From Alistipes sp. (GTDB lineage: Bacteria > Bacteroidota > Bacteroidia > Bacteroidales > Rikenellaceae): a stretch of 58,789 nucleotides of DNA. The stretch spans positions 1-58,789 of the forward strand of contig JAFQHI010000016.1 of NCBI GenBank assembly GCA_017398045.1. The letters run 5' to 3'. Of this stretch, positions 24,973-36,430 are shown in pieces. Each line of letters starts with the position of its first letter. Position 1 is the first letter of the stretch. Below the pieces are notes generated by a model. It worked only from the letters and a program-made list of their open reading frames with translations, searched no databases and had not been told where the DNA came from. Made by a program: the position numbers and the translations under genes.

Positions 24973-25506
24973 TCATTTTTTGAAGAAAGAAAATTGCACA
25001 CTTCCGTAACTCCTTAATTGCCAAAAGAGAGGGTGGTCGGAAAAATTTTTCTCCTTTGAGTGTTCAAAGATGAAAATTCCCCCCTCTTTCAAGATTTCGC
25101 CCTCCAGGACAAGCGGAATAATCTCCTCGCTATGCTCCAAATCGTAGGGCGCATCCGAAAAAACAAGGTCAAATTGCTTCGGGCAGCTCTTCAAATAGAG
25201 AAAAGCATTCGCCTTGACGGGGTAGAGCGTGCGGAGACCCAACTCGCGTGCCGTTTGGCGGATGAAGTTGTGGTGTACGGCATTTATCTCGACCGAGGTC
25301 ACCGACTTCGCTCCACGCGAGCAGAACTCATAGCTGATGGAGCCGGTACCTGCGAAGAGGTCCAGCACGTCGCACTCCTCGATATCGACGAGGTTTTGCA
25401 GCACGTTGAAGAGGTTCTCCTTGGCAAAGTCGGTCGTAGGACGCGCTCGGAGATTCTTGGGCGGGTTGATGGCGCGCCCTTTGAGTGTTCCGCTGATTAT
25501 TCGCAT
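24973..25506 (-). CDS. rsmD: 16S rRNA (guanine966-N2)-methyltransferase
   Basis: This 177-aa Rossmann methyltransferase starts MRIISGTLKGRAI and has RPTTDFAKENLFNVL, the SAM-binding DVLDLFAGTGSISYE, SVEINA for ribose binding and the catalytic-loop SDAPYD (the family usually has D/N-P-P-Y). It methylates G966 of 16S rRNA during 30S assembly. Its start overlaps the end of the DUF3822 gene by 10 bp, the usual Bacteroidota arrangement. It is the last gene of a three-gene minus-strand operon. Confidence 0.92.
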   Translation of the reverse strand: MRIISGTLKGRAINPPKNLRARPTTDFAKENLFNVLQNLVDIEECDVLDLFAGTGSISYEFCSRGAKSVTSVEINAVHHNFIRQTARELGLRTLYPVKANAFLYLKSCPKQFDLVFSDAPYDLEHSEEIIPLVLEGEILKEGGIFIFEHSKEKNFSDHPLFWQLRSYGSVQFSFFKK

Positions 25507-26078
25507 TGCAGTCGTTTGAAGAGGTTCTTGTAGTGTCGCAACAGTTGCTTGTTCTTGCTGCGCAGATTCAGGCGCACGGTGTAACGCTTCGGGTCGCAGG
25601 CCTCGATAAGGCGAGAAAGGAGGTATTCACGGTCTGCCTCGTTTTCGATGGCTACCACCTCGGCGGCCTGGAGCTTCGGGTCATATACCTTTATATATAT
25701 AAGGTCCTCCGTGTCGCAAATCCAAACCGTAGGTTCGATATTACCCACGGGGTGGAGCAGCGGGGTGGTGTAGCGCACCTCATCGCCAAAGGCGGCCGAA
25801 AGAGCCTCCTGCTCGGCCGATGTGAGGGCTACAAGAGCCATCATGCCTTTATCGGTGCGAATCGGTAACACCTGGTCGTCGGCCTCGATGGGCATACCGG
25901 AGGCTGCAAAGGCACTCTTCGCACCCTCGGCAGCATAGAATTGTTCCGGAACGAGCAGCGTGCGGCTCGTGAGCAACTCCACCTCGTCAACCTTCTGCGT
26001 AGGTGTGGCCACCGAAAAAGAGTGTCCACCCGTCAATCGGATGGACACCTTGTTTGTTGTATTGGAACTTCCGTTCAT
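25497..26078 (-). CDS. DUF3822-family protein
   Basis: This 193-aa cytoplasmic protein opens with SIRLTGGHSFSV, followed by EVELLTSRTLLVPEQFY, a pattern of the DUF3822 family that is encoded next to rsmD across Bacteroidota. The fold looks actin/RNase H-like in strand order, but this is by eye. The biochemical function is unknown; linkage suggests a part in rRNA modification or ribosome assembly. It overlaps rsmD by 10 bp and the upstream gene by 1 bp (TAATG). Confidence 0.8.
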   Translation of the reverse strand: MNGSSNTTNKVSIRLTGGHSFSVATPTQKVDEVELLTSRTLLVPEQFYAAEGAKSAFAASGMPIEADDQVLPIRTDKGMMALVALTSAEQEALSAAFGDEVRYTTPLLHPVGNIEPTVWICDTEDLIYIKVYDPKLQAAEVVAIENEADREYLLSRLIEACDPKRYTVRLNLRSKNKQLLRHYKNLFKRLQCE

Positions 26079-26716
26079 TAGTCCTCCCAGTTACCGGCCT
26101 CGTTGTTACCGGCATCCATCGAACCGAACTTGATACCGGGGTAGCGGTTGAAGTTGTTCACGTCGTCGTCAATCTTGTTGATGATTTCCTGACGATAGGT
26201 TACCGTATCAAGGAACATGATGTAGGGAGCGCGGCACTCAACAACGGGAATCACAATCTTCGACTCGGTCGTAATCTGACCGGCCTCGAGAATGAACTGT
26301 GCCTGGTTGTTGGTCGTGGGGATATAGCGCATATTCATGATATCCTCCTTCGAAAGCTTCTTGGGCGAGAAGATGGTATCAATAACGGCTACCGTGAACT
26401 TCTCTACGTTCTTCTTACCCTGCTTCTTCAGCATAGCCAGACCTACCGAGTCGTCCTCGTCAACGAGCTTGCGCTCCATCTCGAGCGTCTCGTTCAGGAT
26501 GAAGTTTGCCAGCGTATCCCAGTCGGCGGTGAACTTCTGGTACTTCGACTTGTAAGCGCGCTCGGCAGTACGAATGTCCTTGATGCGCTCGATTACCTGT
26601 GCGCTCTTCGACTTCAGGTCGTTCTCGAAGCGGATGGGCGTCGAGATTTGCTTGTAAATCACATAGACAAATGCTACGATGACCACAGCAAGAAGAATTT
26701 GTGCGATTTTTTTCAT
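26078..26716 (-). CDS. Membrane-anchored hypothetical protein, 212 aa
   Basis: One N-terminal membrane helix (KKIAQILLAVVIVAFVYVIY) is followed by a coiled segment (ENDLKSKSAQVIERIKDIRT) and then AERAYKSKYQKFTADWDTLANFI, reminiscent of type IV pilin-like or periplasmic scaffold proteins. The rest is mixed alpha/beta and ends in an acidic tail (NNEAGNWED). Homologues are known by eye in other Bacteroidota beside DUF3822, but no function is established. It is first in the rsmD operon and overlaps DUF3822 by 1 bp. Confidence 0.7.
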   Translation of the reverse strand: MKKIAQILLAVVIVAFVYVIYKQISTPIRFENDLKSKSAQVIERIKDIRTAERAYKSKYQKFTADWDTLANFILNETLEMERKLVDEDDSVGLAMLKKQGKKNVEKFTVAVIDTIFSPKKLSKEDIMNMRYIPTTNNQAQFILEAGQITTESKIVIPVVECRAPYIMFLDTVTYRQEIINKIDDDVNNFNRYPGIKFGSMDAGNNEAGNWED

Positions 26717-26738
26717 TTTTATTTAGGTTTTGTTTATT

Positions 26739-26746
26739 AATTTTGT
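26739..26746 (+). promoter_or_regulatory. -7 element of the helicase gene
   Basis: TAATTTTG matches TAnnTTTG 20 bp before the ATG at 26766. The -33 is not clear. It lies between the divergent helicase and rsmD operons. Confidence 0.4.
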
Positions 26747-26765
26747 CTTGTTAAACGCGCACTCT

Positions 26766-28190
26766 ATGGAAAGTACTCGTATTGCGATTCAAATTTACAC
26801 TAAAATTTGTTTCGAAACAACCTTTGGGCAAAAAAAAATCATCGAAAAGCTGTCGGAATACCTCGTTTCCGATGATTTTTCCCGAATTTTTGTCCTAAAC
26901 GGCTATGCGGGTACCGGAAAAACCACCTTAATTGCCGCTACGGTGGCCGCTTTGAAGGAGGTCGGCATCAAAACCGTGCTGCTTGCTCCGACGGGTCGTG
27001 CGGCCAAAGTGTTGGCCCGCTATTCGGGCGAAAAGGCCTTGACCGTGCATAAGCGAATTTACCGCGAGCGGACCAATGCCGACTATGAGTCGAAATTTAC
27101 ACTTGACCTGAATCGCGAGCAGAACACGGTCTTTATCGTCGATGAGGCTTCGATGCTCTCGGATGCTTCGTTCGATACCACCTTCGGCAGTGGTTCGCTC
27201 CTGGCCGATTTGGTGCGCTACGTGCGAAGCGGAAAGAATTGCCGCCTGATTTTGGTGGGCGACAGTGCGCAGCTTCCGCCCGTGGGGTACGACTTCAGTC
27301 CGGCCCTCGACCCCGAAACCTTGAGCCGCTTTGGCGATGTGGAGTACTGCACGCTGGACGAGGTGGCGCGCCAGCAGAGCGAGTCGGGCATCCTGTTCAA
27401 TGCGACGATGGTGCGCTGTATGTTGGAGCAGGGGATTATCGATGTGCCGCTCTTCGAGATGGATTTTCCCGACATCGAGGCGGTGAGCGGGGGTGATTTT
27501 CTGGAGCTGTTGAGCGATGCCTATGCCAAATACGGGCGCGACGAGGTGATTGTGATTACCCGCTCGAACAAACGCGCCAACCGCTACAACGAGGGAATTC
27601 GTCGCCATGTACTTTCGGCCGAGGAGGAGATTGAGAGCGGCGATATGCTGATGGTCGTGAAGAACAACTATTATTATACGGAGCGCACCGAGGGATGCCC
27701 GATGCACTTTGTGGCCAATGGCGATATCGCCCGCCTGAAGCGGCTGCGCCGTTTCGAGGATTTCTACGGCTTCCGCTTTGCCAATGCCGTGCTGGAGTTT
27801 CCCGACTACGACGATACGCAGCTCGAATGTAAAATCCTGCTCGATACGATTGCTTCGGAGTCGCCTTCTCTTACGCGAGAGGAGCAGAACCGGCTCTTCT
27901 ACGAGGTGGAGAAGGATTATCTGGACGTGAAGAGTAAGCTTAAACGCTTCAAGGAGATTCGCGAAAATCCCCATTTCAACGCCTTGCAGGTCAAATTTTC
28001 CTATGCCGTGACGTGCCACAAGGCGCAGGGCGGTCAGTGGCGGGCCGTCTTTATCGACCGTTTCCTTTTTGGCGACGAACCGCTGAATACGGACCTGATG
28101 CGTTGGCTCTATACGGCCCTTACGCGCGCGACCGATAAATTATATTTGGTCAATTTCGACGAACGCTTCTTCGGGGGCGAATTGAAATAA
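26766..28190 (+). CDS. RecD-like SF1 DNA helicase
   Basis: This 474-aa SF1 helicase has Walker A GYAGTGKTT (46-54), motif Ia (LLAPTGRAAKVL), Walker B VDEASML, motif III (LVGDSAQLPPVG) and a C-terminal UvrD_C_2-like domain with VTCHKAQGGQW and YTALTRATDKLYLV. It resembles short RecD2-type ATPases common in Bacteroidota and is probably involved in DNA repair or recombination. The next gene starts 9 bp later and encodes a uracil-DNA-glycosylase-like protein, so the two may work in repair. The ATG at 26766 is preferred; the in-frame ATG at 26730 lies upstream of the -7 element. Confidence 0.88.
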   Translation: MESTRIAIQIYTKICFETTFGQKKIIEKLSEYLVSDDFSRIFVLNGYAGTGKTTLIAATVAALKEVGIKTVLLAPTGRAAKVLARYSGEKALTVHKRIYRERTNADYESKFTLDLNREQNTVFIVDEASMLSDASFDTTFGSGSLLADLVRYVRSGKNCRLILVGDSAQLPPVGYDFSPALDPETLSRFGDVEYCTLDEVARQQSESGILFNATMVRCMLEQGIIDVPLFEMDFPDIEAVSGGDFLELLSDAYAKYGRDEVIVITRSNKRANRYNEGIRRHVLSAEEEIESGDMLMVVKNNYYYTERTEGCPMHFVANGDIARLKRLRRFEDFYGFRFANAVLEFPDYDDTQLECKILLDTIASESPSLTREEQNRLFYEVEKDYLDVKSKLKRFKEIRENPHFNALQVKFSYAVTCHKAQGGQWRAVFIDRFLFGDEPLNTDLMRWLYTALTRATDKLYLVNFDERFFGGELK

Positions 28191-28199
28191 TCCTGCACG

Positions 28200-28793
28200 A
28201 TGAAACCCGCCTTGCCACCCGTTGAACACCATCCTTTGACGCCCTTTCTGCCCGAGGGGGCGCGCCTGTTGATGCTCGGCAGTTTCCCGCCCAAGCGCGA
28301 GCGTTGGTCGATGGATTTTTTCTACCCGAATTGGATCAACGATATGTGGCGCATCGTGGGTCTGCTCTTTTTCGATGACCGTCACCACTTCGAAATAAAA
28401 ACCGAAAAGCGATTTGATAAAGAACGCATTGTGGAGTTTTGCTCAACCTTTGGTTTAGCTCTTTTCGATGCCGCTTCGGCCGTTCGTCGCCTGCAGGATA
28501 ACGCCTCGGATAAGTTCTTGGAGGTGGTCACGCAGACCGATATTCGTGGCCTCCTGAATCGTTGTCCGACCCTTCGGGCGATCGTCACCACGGGCGAAAA
28601 GGCAACCGACCAGGTGGTCGAACAATTCGCTTGCGAAAAACCGAAGGTGGGCGCGTGTGTCGAGATTCAACACGCGGGGCGCACATTGCACTTTTGGCGG
28701 ATGCCCTCCTCCTCGCGTGCCTACCCCTTATCGCTCGAAAAGAAGGCAGAATTTTATCGAAAACTCTTTCGCGCGTGCGAGATTCTCGGATAA
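28200..28793 (+). CDS. Uracil-DNA glycosylase superfamily protein
   Basis: This 197-aa protein has RLLMLGSFPPKRERWSMDFFYPN, the strand and loop that corresponds to the water-activating and pyrimidine-binding motifs of the UDG superfamily, and a C-terminal MPSSSRAYPLS that corresponds to the DNA-minor-groove loop (H-P-S-P in UDG; the His is replaced here). Members of this branch act on G:T/G:U mismatches or are uncharacterised. It is 9 bp after the helicase and just before mutS, so a repair role is likely. Confidence 0.75.
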   Translation: MKPALPPVEHHPLTPFLPEGARLLMLGSFPPKRERWSMDFFYPNWINDMWRIVGLLFFDDRHHFEIKTEKRFDKERIVEFCSTFGLALFDAASAVRRLQDNASDKFLEVVTQTDIRGLLNRCPTLRAIVTTGEKATDQVVEQFACEKPKVGACVEIQHAGRTLHFWRMPSSSRAYPLSLEKKAEFYRKLFRACEILG

Positions 28794-28799
28794 ATAATG

Positions 28800-28807
28800 T
28801 ATCTTTG
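28800..28807 (+). promoter_or_regulatory. -7 element of mutS
   Basis: TATCTTTG, an exact match, 32 bp before the GTG start. No convincing TTTG is seen at -33. Confidence 0.5.
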
Positions 28808-28839
28808 CTTACTTATTAAGAAAAGCAAAACCCGAAACT

Positions 28840-31527
28840 GTGAACGAAACGAAAGCCGATAAAGCCAAGCCCGCCAAGCGTGTGAAGACCCCGTTGATGG
28901 ATCAATATTATGCCGCCAAGGCGGCCTATCCCGATGCCATCATGCTCTTCCGCGTGGGCGACTTCTACGAAACCTTTGGCGAGGATGCCATCAAGACGAG
29001 CGGTATTCTCGGCATCACCCTCACACGTCGCGCCAACGGCACGGCCTCTCATGTCGAGCTGGCCGGATTTCCGTATCATGCCATTGATACCTACCTGCCG
29101 AAACTTGTGCGGGCAGGCGAGCGTGTGGCTATCTGCGAGCAGTTGGAGGACCCGAAGCTGGTCAAAGGCCTCGTGAAGCGTGGCGTCACGGAGCTGATTA
29201 CCCCGGGCGTGGTGTTGCAGGATAACATCCTCTCGAATAAGGAGAATACCTTCCTCGCCTCGGTCTATTTCGGCAAGCAGCTCACGGGCGTTGCGTTCCT
29301 CGATATCTCGACGGGCGAATTTTACGTAGCCGAGGGTTCGGATGCCTATGTCGATAAGCTGCTCTCGAACCTGCAGCCCAAAGAGGTGGTCTATCAGCGC
29401 GCCGCGGAGGATCGTTTCAAATCCTCGTTCGGGACGCAATTCTACACCTACCGCCTCGACGAATGGGTTTTCTCGGAGGATGTCTGCCGCGAGAAACTCT
29501 GCCGTCAATTTGGGACGAAAAGCCTCAAAGGATTTGGCGTGGACCACTTTACGGCCGGTCTGTCGGCTGCCGGGTCGATTCTGCACTACCTGGAGATGAC
29601 CGAACACCGCCAAACCGACCACCTGCGCTCCATCTCGCGCCTGGATTCGGAGGATGCAGTCTGGATTGATAAATTTTCGATTGCCAACCTCGAACTCTTC
29701 TCCTCGAACGGTGGCGCACGTCGCACCTCATTTGCCGATGTGATTGACCGCACGCTGACCCCGATGGGTGGTCGCTTGCTGAAACGATGGATTGCCATGC
29801 CACTGCGCAAGGTGGAGCAAATCGAGGCGCGACACGATGTGGTGGGAACCTTTTGCAAGGAGCCGGAGTTGCACGAGGCCGTCATGGAGCAGATTGCCCG
29901 CGTGGGTGACCTGGAGCGTATCGCTTCGCGTGTTGCGGCTGCCCGTGTCCTTCCGCGTGAATTGTTGCAATTAAAACAGTCGCTCACGGCTGTCGAAATG
30001 CTCAAAGCGTTGCTCGACTCGACCGACCATGCCTCGCTACATCGCCTTTCGGGGGCCATCGATGTGATGGAGGAGGTTCGCACGCAAATCGAGCAGACGA
30101 TTTATCCCGACCCCGAAACCAACCAGATTCAGAAGGGCGGCATCATTGCCGATGGGGTGGATGCCGAGTTGGACGACCTGCGTCGCATCGCTTTGCACGG
30201 GAAGGATTACCTTCAGCAACTGCAACAGCGCGAGCGCGAGGCGACGGGTATTTCGTCGCTCAAATTGGGCTACAACAATGTCTTCGGTTACTACATCGAG
30301 GTCAGCAATACGCATAAAGACAAAGTCCCCGAGGAGTGGATTCGTAAGCAGACCCTCACGAATGCCGAGCGTTACATCACCGAGGAGCTGAAGGAGTATG
30401 AGGAGAAGATTCTCGGTGCCGAGGGGCGTATGATTGAAATCGAACAGCGCATCTACGGTGCGCTTATCGGCTCGATTGCCTCTTCGTTGCAACCCCTGTT
30501 GCGCAATGCCGCTTTGGTGGCCCGCATCGACTGCCTGCAATCCTTCGCTACGTTGGCACGCCAGCGTCGCTATGTGCGCCCGACGCTCGATGATGGTTCG
30601 CGCATCGAAATCAAGCAGGGTCGCCATCCGGTGTTGGAAACCTTGATGCCCGTAGGGGAGGAGTATATCCCGAACGATATCATGCTCGATGATGATAATC
30701 AGCAAATTATCATGATTACAGGTCCCAATATGTCGGGTAAGTCGGCCCTGTTGCGCCAGACGGCACTCATTGTGCTGATGGCCCAGATGGGTTCGTTTGT
30801 ACCCGCCAAAGCGGCCCATATCGGCGTGGTGGATAAGATTTTTACCCGCGTGGGTGCTTCGGACAATATCTCGCAAGGCGAATCAACCTTTATGGTCGAG
30901 ATGCTGGAGTCGGCCGGTATCCTGAACAACATCTCCGACCGCTCGTTGGTGTTGTTGGATGAGATTGGTCGCGGTACGAGTACCTACGATGGCATCTCGA
31001 TTGCGTGGGCGATGGTGGAGTACCTGCATAACCATCCCACGGCTCGCGCCAAGACGCTCTTTGCCACGCACTACCACGAGTTGAACGAGATGACCAATAT
31101 GTGTCCCCGCGTGAAGAATTACCACGTCTCGGTGCGCGAGGTGAATGGTACGATTGTCTTCCTGCGCAAGCTCGAGAAGGGTGGCACGGAACACTCGTTC
31201 GGTATCCATGTGGCTCGCCTGGCGGGTATGCCAGCCTCGATAGTAAAACGCGCCGAGGATATCCTGCAAAACCTCGAAACGGTCTATGGCAAGAATGAGA
31301 TTGTCCCCTCGAAGAGCCTCAAGGAGCGCAATAAGCGTGCTTCGCAGGCGGTGCGCCAGGCTGCCGAGCTACCCGAACCGCAGTCGATGCAACTCTCGAT
31401 GTTCCAGCTCGACGACCCCGTGTTGGTGAAGATTCGCGACCAAATCAAAGGGCTTGATATCAATGCATTGACCCCGCTCGAAGCACTTAATAAACTGAAC
31501 GAAATTAAAAAAATTACCGGAATATAA
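28840..31527 (+). CDS. mutS: DNA mismatch repair protein MutS
   Basis: This 895-aa MutS has the mismatch-reading Phe-x-Glu motif in [12 protein letters not shown], the connector and core domains, Walker [14 protein letters not shown], the Walker B region [13 protein letters not shown], the HYHEL signature and a C-terminal helix-turn-helix dimerisation region. It recognises mismatches and recruits MutL. The start codon is GTG at 28840, inferred because the -7 element is 32 bp upstream and no ATG precedes the conserved [11 protein letters not shown]. That Met (M19) is the alternative. It ends at a terminator. Confidence 0.96.
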   Translation: MNETKADKAKPAKRVKTPLMDQYYAAKAAYPDAIMLFRVGDFYETFGEDAIKTSGILGITLTRRANGTASHVELAGFPYHAIDTYLPKLVRAGERVAICEQLEDPKLVKGLVKRGVTELITPGVVLQDNILSNKENTFLASVYFGKQLTGVAFLDISTGEFYVAEGSDAYVDKLLSNLQPKEVVYQRAAEDRFKSSFGTQFYTYRLDEWVFSEDVCREKLCRQFGTKSLKGFGVDHFTAGLSAAGSILHYLEMTEHRQTDHLRSISRLDSEDAVWIDKFSIANLELFSSNGGARRTSFADVIDRTLTPMGGRLLKRWIAMPLRKVEQIEARHDVVGTFCKEPELHEAVMEQIARVGDLERIASRVAAARVLPRELLQLKQSLTAVEMLKALLDSTDHASLHRLSGAIDVMEEVRTQIEQTIYPDPETNQIQKGGIIADGVDAELDDLRRIALHGKDYLQQLQQREREATGISSLKLGYNNVFGYYIEVSNTHKDKVPEEWIRKQTLTNAERYITEELKEYEEKILGAEGRMIEIEQRIYGALIGSIASSLQPLLRNAALVARIDCLQSFATLARQRRYVRPTLDDGSRIEIKQGRHPVLETLMPVGEEYIPNDIMLDDDNQQIIMITGPNMSGKSALLRQTALIVLMAQMGSFVPAKAAHIGVVDKIFTRVGASDNISQGESTFMVEMLESAGILNNISDRSLVLLDEIGRGTSTYDGISIAWAMVEYLHNHPTARAKTLFATHYHELNEMTNMCPRVKNYHVSVREVNGTIVFLRKLEKGGTEHSFGIHVARLAGMPASIVKRAEDILQNLETVYGKNEIVPSKSLKERNKRASQAVRQAAELPEPQSMQLSMFQLDDPVLVKIRDQIKGLDINALTPLEALNKLNEIKKITGI

Positions 31528-31533
31528 AATTAA

Positions 31534-31560
31534 GGCCGCCCTTCGGGGACGGCTTTTTTT
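31534..31560 (+). terminator. Terminator of mutS
   Basis: GCCGcCC and GGgGaCGGC form a stem around TTC, followed by seven T. It starts about 7 bp after the mutS stop. Confidence 0.8.
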
Positions 31561-31602
31561 GTATATAATTAACGATAAACGATAAATAATTAACGAAAAA
31601 AG

Positions 31603-31633
31603 TTTGGAAGTTCGAAGTTTATAATTATTTTTG
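31603..31633 (+). promoter_or_regulatory. Consensus promoter of the DUF2975/HTH pair
   Basis: TTTG (31603-31606), exactly 19 bp, TATTTTTG (31626-31633). The surrounding DNA carries repeated AACGATAAACGATAAAT stretches (31571 and 31639) that might be regulator sites. Confidence 0.75.
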
Positions 31634-31695
31634 CATAACGATAAACGATAAATATTTAATGATAAAATATCGCAAACCATTAAAACCGTTATGCT

Positions 31696-32379
31696 ATGAA
31701 AATTTCGAAATCCACGCAGCGACGTGTCATCGCACTCTTTGTTTTGGTCAGTTTGATGTTTCTGCCCAATTTGATACTCTCGGTTGTGCATGTCGTTCTC
31801 GATAAGGATTGGCGCACGACTAACAATGTTACTTTTATTGGTACGGTGGACGTTACGCGACCGAGCTATATGCTTGATGAGGGTAAACAGAACAGCTACG
31901 CCCCGATTGTTGTCCGTCCTGCAACTGCTGATGAGCCGGCCATTATGGTCGAGCCGTCGGAATACGTTGTGTACGCCACGGAAGGTGAATATAAAATCGA
32001 CACGGTGGCTAACCGTGTGCGTATGGTGATGTTGAGTATCTCGATGGTTGTGATTTTTGCCTTGACTATACTGCTCTTAACGATTATCTATCAGGCGATA
32101 AAGGGCTTTCAAACTGGTGAGTTTTTCACGCGTAAGTCGGTTGTTATGGTGCGTGTGATGGCTGCACTCTATTTTGTAGGCAGTCTGGTTTGGTCGAATT
32201 TTGGCGCATTAGAGGCTCGTGTCGCATCGGAATTTTGCGGTACATTATGTCCCGAAAGTTTGGGTGAAGCATTCGTGCTGAATACCAATTCGATACTGAT
32301 TCCGATTGTGATGTTGGTTATCGCCGAGTTGATGCATATCGCCCATATGCTGAATGAAGAGGAGAGTGCAACCCTGTAA
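31696..32379 (+). CDS. DUF2975-family membrane protein
   Basis: This 227-aa protein has a helix near 12-33, a long extracytoplasmic loop, and three more helices near 112-137, 152-170 and 195-215. The motif IKGFQTGEFFTRKSV between helices 2 and 3 is the DUF2975 landmark. The function is unknown. DUF2975 genes are usually followed, as here, by a short Xre-type regulator of the YozG kind, a pair thought to act as a unit. It has a consensus promoter and lies 14 bp before the regulator gene. Confidence 0.85.
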   Translation: MKISKSTQRRVIALFVLVSLMFLPNLILSVVHVVLDKDWRTTNNVTFIGTVDVTRPSYMLDEGKQNSYAPIVVRPATADEPAIMVEPSEYVVYATEGEYKIDTVANRVRMVMLSISMVVIFALTILLLTIIYQAIKGFQTGEFFTRKSVVMVRVMAALYFVGSLVWSNFGALEARVASEFCGTLCPESLGEAFVLNTNSILIPIVMLVIAELMHIAHMLNEEESATL

Positions 32380-32393
32380 ATGAATGTAGAACT

Positions 32394-32621
32394 ATGATTA
32401 TAACTAATTTAGATGTAATACTTGCACGGCGCAAGATGTCGTTGCAGGAGCTTTCCGAGCGTATTGGTATTTCGGTTGTGAACCTCTCGAAACTTAAAAC
32501 GGGCAAGGTGCGCGCAATCCGATTTTCAACCCTCGATGCGATTTGTCGAACGCTCGATTGTCAGACGGGGGATATCCTCGAATTTCGTCCCGACCAACCC
32601 GAACCAGATGCTGAATGTTGA
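32394..32621 (+). CDS. Small Xre/YozG-like HTH regulator
   Basis: This 75-aa DNA-binding protein is almost only a helix-turn-helix: DVILARRKMSLQELSERIG and VVNLSKLKTGKVRAIRFSTL form the Cro/C1-type fold, followed by ICRTLDCQTGDILEF typical of the HTH_26 family. It probably represses or adjusts its own operon with the DUF2975 protein encoded immediately upstream. The palindromic or repeated AACGATAAA stretches around the promoter are candidate targets. Confidence 0.85.
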   Translation: MIITNLDVILARRKMSLQELSERIGISVVNLSKLKTGKVRAIRFSTLDAICRTLDCQTGDILEFRPDQPEPDAEC

Positions 32622-32635
32622 TTTACCACAAACCA

Positions 32636-32670
32636 AAAAGGCCGCCCTGTTAAGGACGGCCTTTTATTTT
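32636..32670. terminator. Bidirectional terminator between the HTH gene and udk
   Basis: AAAAAGGCCGcCC pairs with GGaCGGCCTTTT around TGTTAA, with T-rich 3' and A-rich 5' flanks. It serves the convergent genes. Confidence 0.85.
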
Positions 32671-32685
32671 GCTTTTGAACGAGAT

Positions 32686-33303
32686 TTACTCCTTAATGAT
32701 TGAGCGGATGTTCTCGATAAGCATTGCTACGGCAACCGAGTTGAAGCCACCTTCGGGGATGATTACGTCGGCATATTTTTTCGAAGGCTCGACAAACTCT
32801 TCGTGCATCGGCTTGACGGTTGTGGTGTATTGTCCGATGACCGATTCCATTGAGCGGCCACGCTCTTTTACATCGCGCAAAATTCTGCGAGCCAGGCGGA
32901 TATCGGCGTCTGTATCAACAAATACTTTAATATCCATCAACTCACGAAGCTCCTTGTTTTCGAAAATCAGGATGCCATCGACGATAATCACCTTCGAGGG
33001 TTTCACGCTCACCTTTTCCTCCGTGCGGTTGTGTTCCACGAACGAATAGACCGGATGCTCGATGGCTACGTTGGCCTTCAGGGCTTTGATATGCTCGACC
33101 ATCATGTCGGTATCGAAGGCGGCAGGGTGGTCGTAGTTGAGTTTTGTGCGCTCCTCGTAGGTCAGTTCGGGATGCGCCTTGTAATAATAGTCGTGGCAAA
33201 GCGTCACGACATCAGCCCCGGCAAAGGCTTCCCGCAGACGCTTGACGAGGGTCGATTTGCCGGAACCCGTACCACCGGCAACTCCGATAACGGTTACTTT
33301 CAT
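32686..33303 (-). CDS. udk: Uridine/cytidine kinase
   Basis: This 205-aa P-loop kinase opens MKVTVIGVAGGTGSGKST (Walker A GGTGSGKST) and carries the Udk landmarks CHDYYYKAHPELTYEERTKLN, YDHPAAFDTDMM, the PVYSFVEHNRTE phosphate-binding loop and VDGILIFENKELRELMDIK (Walker B). It phosphorylates uridine and cytidine to UMP and CMP in pyrimidine salvage. Length is standard. It is convergent with the HTH gene and downstream of gyrB on the same strand, with the palindrome at 33392 between. Confidence 0.94.
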   Translation of the reverse strand: MKVTVIGVAGGTGSGKSTLVKRLREAFAGADVVTLCHDYYYKAHPELTYEERTKLNYDHPAAFDTDMMVEHIKALKANVAIEHPVYSFVEHNRTEEKVSVKPSKVIIVDGILIFENKELRELMDIKVFVDTDADIRLARRILRDVKERGRSMESVIGQYTTTVKPMHEEFVEPSKKYADVIIPEGGFNSVAVAMLIENIRSIIKE

Positions 33304-33391
33304 CGTTTTAGGTCGTTTGAACGGTTAAAGAAAAAGAGGTGCGCTCAACTTTCCGATGGCCGAGCAGCACCCCTTTGAATCACTATTAGCG

Positions 33392-33512
33392 ATGAATTCG
33401 ATTGACGCGAGCTATTTTTAGGCCCCCGCAGTCGAGAAATACGGAGCATACTGACGTATGTGAGTAATTTCTCGGCAAGGGAAACGCCAAAAGAGCCGTG
33501 TCAATCAATTCA

Positions 33513-33513
<1 letters not shown>
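33392..33513. repeat. Large imperfect extragenic palindrome after gyrB
   Basis: The left arm ATGAATTcGATTGACgCG (33392-) pairs with CGtGTCAATCAATTCAT (to 33513). The pairing continues irregularly through GCTATTTTTAGGCCCCCGC versus GCAAGGGAAACGCCAAAAG to a core CGAGAAAT (33433-33440)/ATTTCTCG (33467-33474) with an inner CATACtgacGTATG. The whole unit is about 122 bp and abuts the gyrB stop codon. It may act as terminator or mRNA-stabilising hairpin, or be a mobile repeat family. Confidence 0.75.
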
Positions 33514-36309
<2,796 letters not shown>

Positions 36310-36330
36310 GGTTGTTGCTCGATATTTTTA

Positions 36331-36338
36331 CAAAGATA
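36331..36338 (-). promoter_or_regulatory. -7 element of ftsE
   Basis: TATCTTTG on the minus strand, 21 bp before the ftsE ATG. No clear -33 is seen. Confidence 0.5.
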
Positions 36339-36380
36339 GCTTTTTTTTGCCAATCACGGGAGCAATTCTATAAAAAAGTG

Positions 36381-36388
36381 TATCTTTG
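36381..36388 (+). promoter_or_regulatory. -7 element of the glycosyltransferase gene
   Basis: TATCTTTG, 42 bp before the ATG at 36431. It is back to back with the ftsE element about 43 bp away. Confidence 0.5.
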
Positions 36389-36430
36389 TAAAGGACTATA
36401 TGACCTCACGCGTCGAAAAAAAAGAGAAAC

